DNA from: Streptomyces rugosispiralis
GTDB taxonomy: Bacteria; Actinomycetota; Actinomycetes; Streptomycetales; Streptomycetaceae
Direction of reading: 5' to 3'
Assembly: GCF_024505145.1 (NCBI RefSeq)
Contig: NZ_JANIAA010000020.1
Location: 91,224 to 155,223 of the forward strand
DNA: 64,000 bases
Shown: positions 61,824 to 64,000 of the stretch, piece after piece
How the letters are laid out: the number at the start of each line of letters is the position of its first letter
Position numbering within the stretch: position 1 is the first letter of the stretch
The notes under the pieces: model-generated
What the model was told of the DNA's origin: nothing
Database searches by the model: none
What the model saw: only the letters and a program-made list of their open reading frames with translations
Translations under genes and position numbers: made by a program

Positions 61824-62480
61824 GTGATCCCCGCGCCCTCCCAGCCCGCCCGGCAGGGCAAGGGCCGCTCCCGCAACCGAGTGAAGATCCTCGCGGCGGC
61901 GAAGGCGCTCTTCCTGCGGGACGGCTATGACGGCGTGAACCTCGAACGGGTCGCCACCCAAGCCGAGGTCGCCCGGCAGACGGTCTACAACCAGTTCGGC
62001 AGCAAGGACGCGGTCTTCCGCGCGGTGATGGAGCACCACTGGTCCAGCCTGCCGCTCGGAGACCTGTCGACGCGCCTCGAACAGAGCCTGGGGAGCGACG
62101 GTGACCCGGCCGGATTCCTGCGCCAGTTCGCCGAGATCCTGCTGACCTTCATCGAAGACACGGACCAGGTCGCCTTCACCCGGCTGGTGATCGCCGAGTC
62201 CCGCCGGAGCCCCTGGATCGCCGAGGAGTTCTACCGGGTCGGCAAGGAGCCGTTGACCAGGGCACTCACCGAGTGCCTACGGCGTCTGCACGAGACGGGG
62301 AAGATCAACTGCCCATCCCCGGTACTGGCGGCACATCAATTCCTGGGGCTCATCCAGGAGTTCATCATCTGGCCGCGGGTCATGGCGATCGGGCCGGATG
62401 TCATGGACGTCCCACCGTTCGACGTGGTCGTCGAAGAGGGGATCGCGACGTTTCTCGATCGCTACGGTGTCCGCGACTAG
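61824..62480 (+). CDS. TetR-family regulator
   Basis: This 218-aa regulator starts at GTG 61824 after GAGG. Its helix-turn-helix (about 22-65) reads GVNLERVATQAEVARQTVYN then FGSKDAVFRAVM. The C-terminal domain is of the TetR_C_33/AefR kind (FTRLVIAESRRSPWIAEEFY). The stop codon TAG is part of the CTAG target site into which the IS element inserted, so the protein is intact although an element adjoins its last codon. Confidence 0.92.
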   Translation: MIPAPSQPARQGKGRSRNRVKILAAAKALFLRDGYDGVNLERVATQAEVARQTVYNQFGSKDAVFRAVMEHHWSSLPLGDLSTRLEQSLGSDGDPAGFLRQFAEILLTFIEDTDQVAFTRLVIAESRRSPWIAEEFYRVGKEPLTRALTECLRRLHETGKINCPSPVLAAHQFLGLIQEFIIWPRVMAIGPDVMDVPPFDVVVEEGIATFLDRYGVRD

Positions 62481-63958
62481 CGGTGGTTTGTTAAGGCGGG
62501 AGCGGGAGGTGGTGGCTGAGTGGTCGGCCTTTACTGACTGCGTTGATCAGGTTTTGTAACTGTGGTGGTGGGGGCGTGCTGGACCAGGCTTTCCACCAGC
62601 GTTGCAGCATGAAGGTGGGAGTCAGCCAACTGCGGACGGTGCGTAGGGCCTGGGGCCAGCGTGCCGGGTGGTGCGATCGGGTGCCCCCTCTCTGGCCGGG
62701 CCGGCCGGGCCGGGCGGTTGGCGGGAGTCGGTGGCAGTCCGGCTTCCCAGCAGAAGGAGAACGCGCAGTTGACCAGGGTCTGGTGGCGGCGGATGGCGCG
62801 GTCGGTGCGGACCTGGAAGTCGGCCCAGCCCAGTTCGTCCTTGACTTGCCTGTAGCTCTGCTCGATCCAGTTGCGGATGCCGTAGATCCGCACGATCTCG
62901 GCGAGGTCGGCGGCCGGGTGGGCGGTGTCGGCCTCGCGTGGTGAGCCGGGGCGGGGCAGGTTGGTGGCCAGATACCAGGTGGATTTCTCCGGCAGGGTGT
63001 CCGGGTCGGTGGTAGCCACCACCAGCCGGGTGGTGCCGTCCGGTCCCCACCAGCCCAGGGACGCGTCGGCGGCCCACCAGGTGGTGGTATGCCCGTCGCG
63101 GAAGGTGCGGGTCACCGCCGTCCAGTCGCCCGTCCGGTCGGGGCCGTGCCAGGCCAGTTCCCGGGCGGCGTCGATGGGGGTGTGGGCATCGGGGCCGTAG
63201 GCCCAGGTGCCCCGGCGCCGTTTGAGGGCCATCACGAACGGCAGTCCGGCGCCGGCCAGTTCGCCGCGGAAACCGTCCTGGTCGCCGTAGGCGCAGTCGG
63301 CCGCCACCGCGCGGAAGTGAACTCCGGCCTGGGTGGCCCGGCGGGCGAGTACGGCTGCGATCTGCAGTTTCGTGGCGAAGCCCGGATCGCTGCGACCCTC
63401 GGGGAAGTGACGGGCGGGGGTGTAGGGCACGGCGTGCAGCGGATAGTACAGCCGTTCGTCCGCCCACAATGTAGTGACCGTGACGACACCGTTGTCGGTC
63501 TTGCCGTATCGGCCCAGCCACTGTCGGCCCACGTTCGCGGTCGCGGTCCCGTTCTTCCGGTCGCCGGAGTCGTCGATGACCAGCACTCCACCGGCATGCG
63601 GAGCGGTGCGCGGATCATCCAGTAACCGCTCAAGACGACGGGCGTTGATCCGCTCGTGCTCCCAGGGGGATTCGGAGAGGAAGAACTGCAGCCGCTGCAC
63701 TGCGGGGTGCTGGGCTCCCGCTACCGGCTCGGCCCCGGCCAGGCAGGTCAGCGTTTTGTTCCGTTCGCGCGGCGCCAGCAACCCCGTGAGGTACTGACGA
63801 AAGCCCCGACGCTGGGCCAGGGAGTCAAACAGATCATCGAAGCCGGCGGCGTACTGCTCCAGCGGTCCCGGAGCCGGCGGACACGGACGACGAGCGGTCA
63901 TCACACACCCCTGCTCCCCCTTCTACTGCGGTCCCGACCCGATGTCAACAAACCACCG
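62481..63958 (-). mobile_element. IS701-family-like insertion sequence, about 1.48 kb
   Basis: The ends are inverted repeats: CGGTGGTTTGTTAA at the left (62481) and the complement of TCAACAAACCACCG at the right. They match over at least 12 bp. CTAG flanks both sides (62477-62480 and 63959-63962), consistent with the 4-bp CTAG duplication known for IS701-type elements. One transposase gene fills it. The copy appears complete and recent. Confidence 0.85.
62531..63904 (-). CDS. IS701-family DDE transposase
   Basis: This 457-aa transposase has DDE residues visible as VLVIDDSGDRKNG (first Asp), AVAADCAYGDQDGFRGELAG (second Asp) and IRNWIEQSYRQVKDELGW (Glu with the Y-x2-K signature). The C-terminal tail is rich in Pro/Arg/His. 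The gene has no frameshift, so the element may still be mobile. Confidence 0.93.
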   Translation of the reverse strand: MMTARRPCPPAPGPLEQYAAGFDDLFDSLAQRRGFRQYLTGLLAPRERNKTLTCLAGAEPVAGAQHPAVQRLQFFLSESPWEHERINARRLERLLDDPRTAPHAGGVLVIDDSGDRKNGTATANVGRQWLGRYGKTDNGVVTVTTLWADERLYYPLHAVPYTPARHFPEGRSDPGFATKLQIAAVLARRATQAGVHFRAVAADCAYGDQDGFRGELAGAGLPFVMALKRRRGTWAYGPDAHTPIDAARELAWHGPDRTGDWTAVTRTFRDGHTTTWWAADASLGWWGPDGTTRLVVATTDPDTLPEKSTWYLATNLPRPGSPREADTAHPAADLAEIVRIYGIRNWIEQSYRQVKDELGWADFQVRTDRAIRRHQTLVNCAFSFCWEAGLPPTPANRPARPARPERGHPIAPPGTLAPGPTHRPQLADSHLHAATLVESLVQHAPTTTVTKPDQRSQ

Positions 63959-64000
63959 CTAGTAGACTGTCGCGGCTAATGCTTGGGATAGAGGTGGCGC

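Overview
The window is high-GC (about 70% or more) actinobacterial chromosome, almost certainly Streptomyces. GTG and TTG starts are common. mshB (mycothiol), a bldK-like peptide importer, SpoIIE-type phosphatase signalling, XRE/DUF5753/DUF397 remnants and an Sdh1-type succinate dehydrogenase are all typical of the genus. From memory, the set mshB - peptide-transporter operons - typA - sdh also matches the gene neighbourhood around bldK in Streptomyces coelicolor. I found no tRNA, rRNA or CRISPR array.

Left part (1-12 kb). A minus-strand operon encodes an ABC-2 exporter (ATPase, permease) followed by a DesK/DesR-like histidine kinase and LuxR-type regulator. A palindromic site lies before the first gene. 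Next come a membrane-anchored peptidoglycan-binding protein with six nonapeptide repeats, mshB with a small membrane partner, a 64-aa membrane peptide, a secretion-independent S9 peptidase and a Gly/Tyr/Pro-tailed membrane protein.

12.4-18.6 kb is a five-gene oligopeptide importer in the order permease - lipoprotein - permease - ATPase - ATPase, which is the bldKABCDE layout. 19.7-21.2 kb holds the most interesting locus. A 27-codon gene with a strong ribosome binding site ends in the aromatic sequence LPYSYY. It is followed, across a strong hairpin, by one cytochrome P450 gene. This looks like a minimal P450-modified RiPP (ribosomal peptide) pathway with a core I do not recognise.

21.3-24.2 kb holds an oxidoreductase and TetR pair sharing operator repeats, and an epoxide hydrolase. 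24.5-30.2 kb (plus strand) and 33.1-39.0 kb (minus strand) are two paralogous five-gene peptide importers pointing at each other. Between them is about 2.8 kb of decayed DNA: a VanX-like dipeptidase gene lacking its first zinc-binding block, a frameshifted and fused XRE/DUF5753-DUF397 relic, a truncated ATP-binding gene, and a second DUF397 fragment.

39.5-57.5 kb is mostly core: typA, a lone peptide-binding lipoprotein, sdhCAB, a PAS-GAF-SpoIIE-ATPase protein, a Nudix hydrolase, a small SPOR protein, an amino-acid permease, a GntR regulator, an M1 peptidase and a Uma2-family protein. 57.6-64 kb looks accessory: an ATPase gene without its P-loop, a propionyl-CoA synthetase, a broken creatininase gene divergent from a TetR gene, and an IS701-like element inserted exactly at the end of that TetR gene.

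Two patterns run across the window. First, at least five unrelated genes have short tandem repeats that begin in their last codons and continue past the stop. Second, at least six gene remnants show internal deletions or frameshifts, clustered at 30.7-33.0 and 57.6-61.6 kb. A palindromic, MITE-like intergenic element occurs twice.
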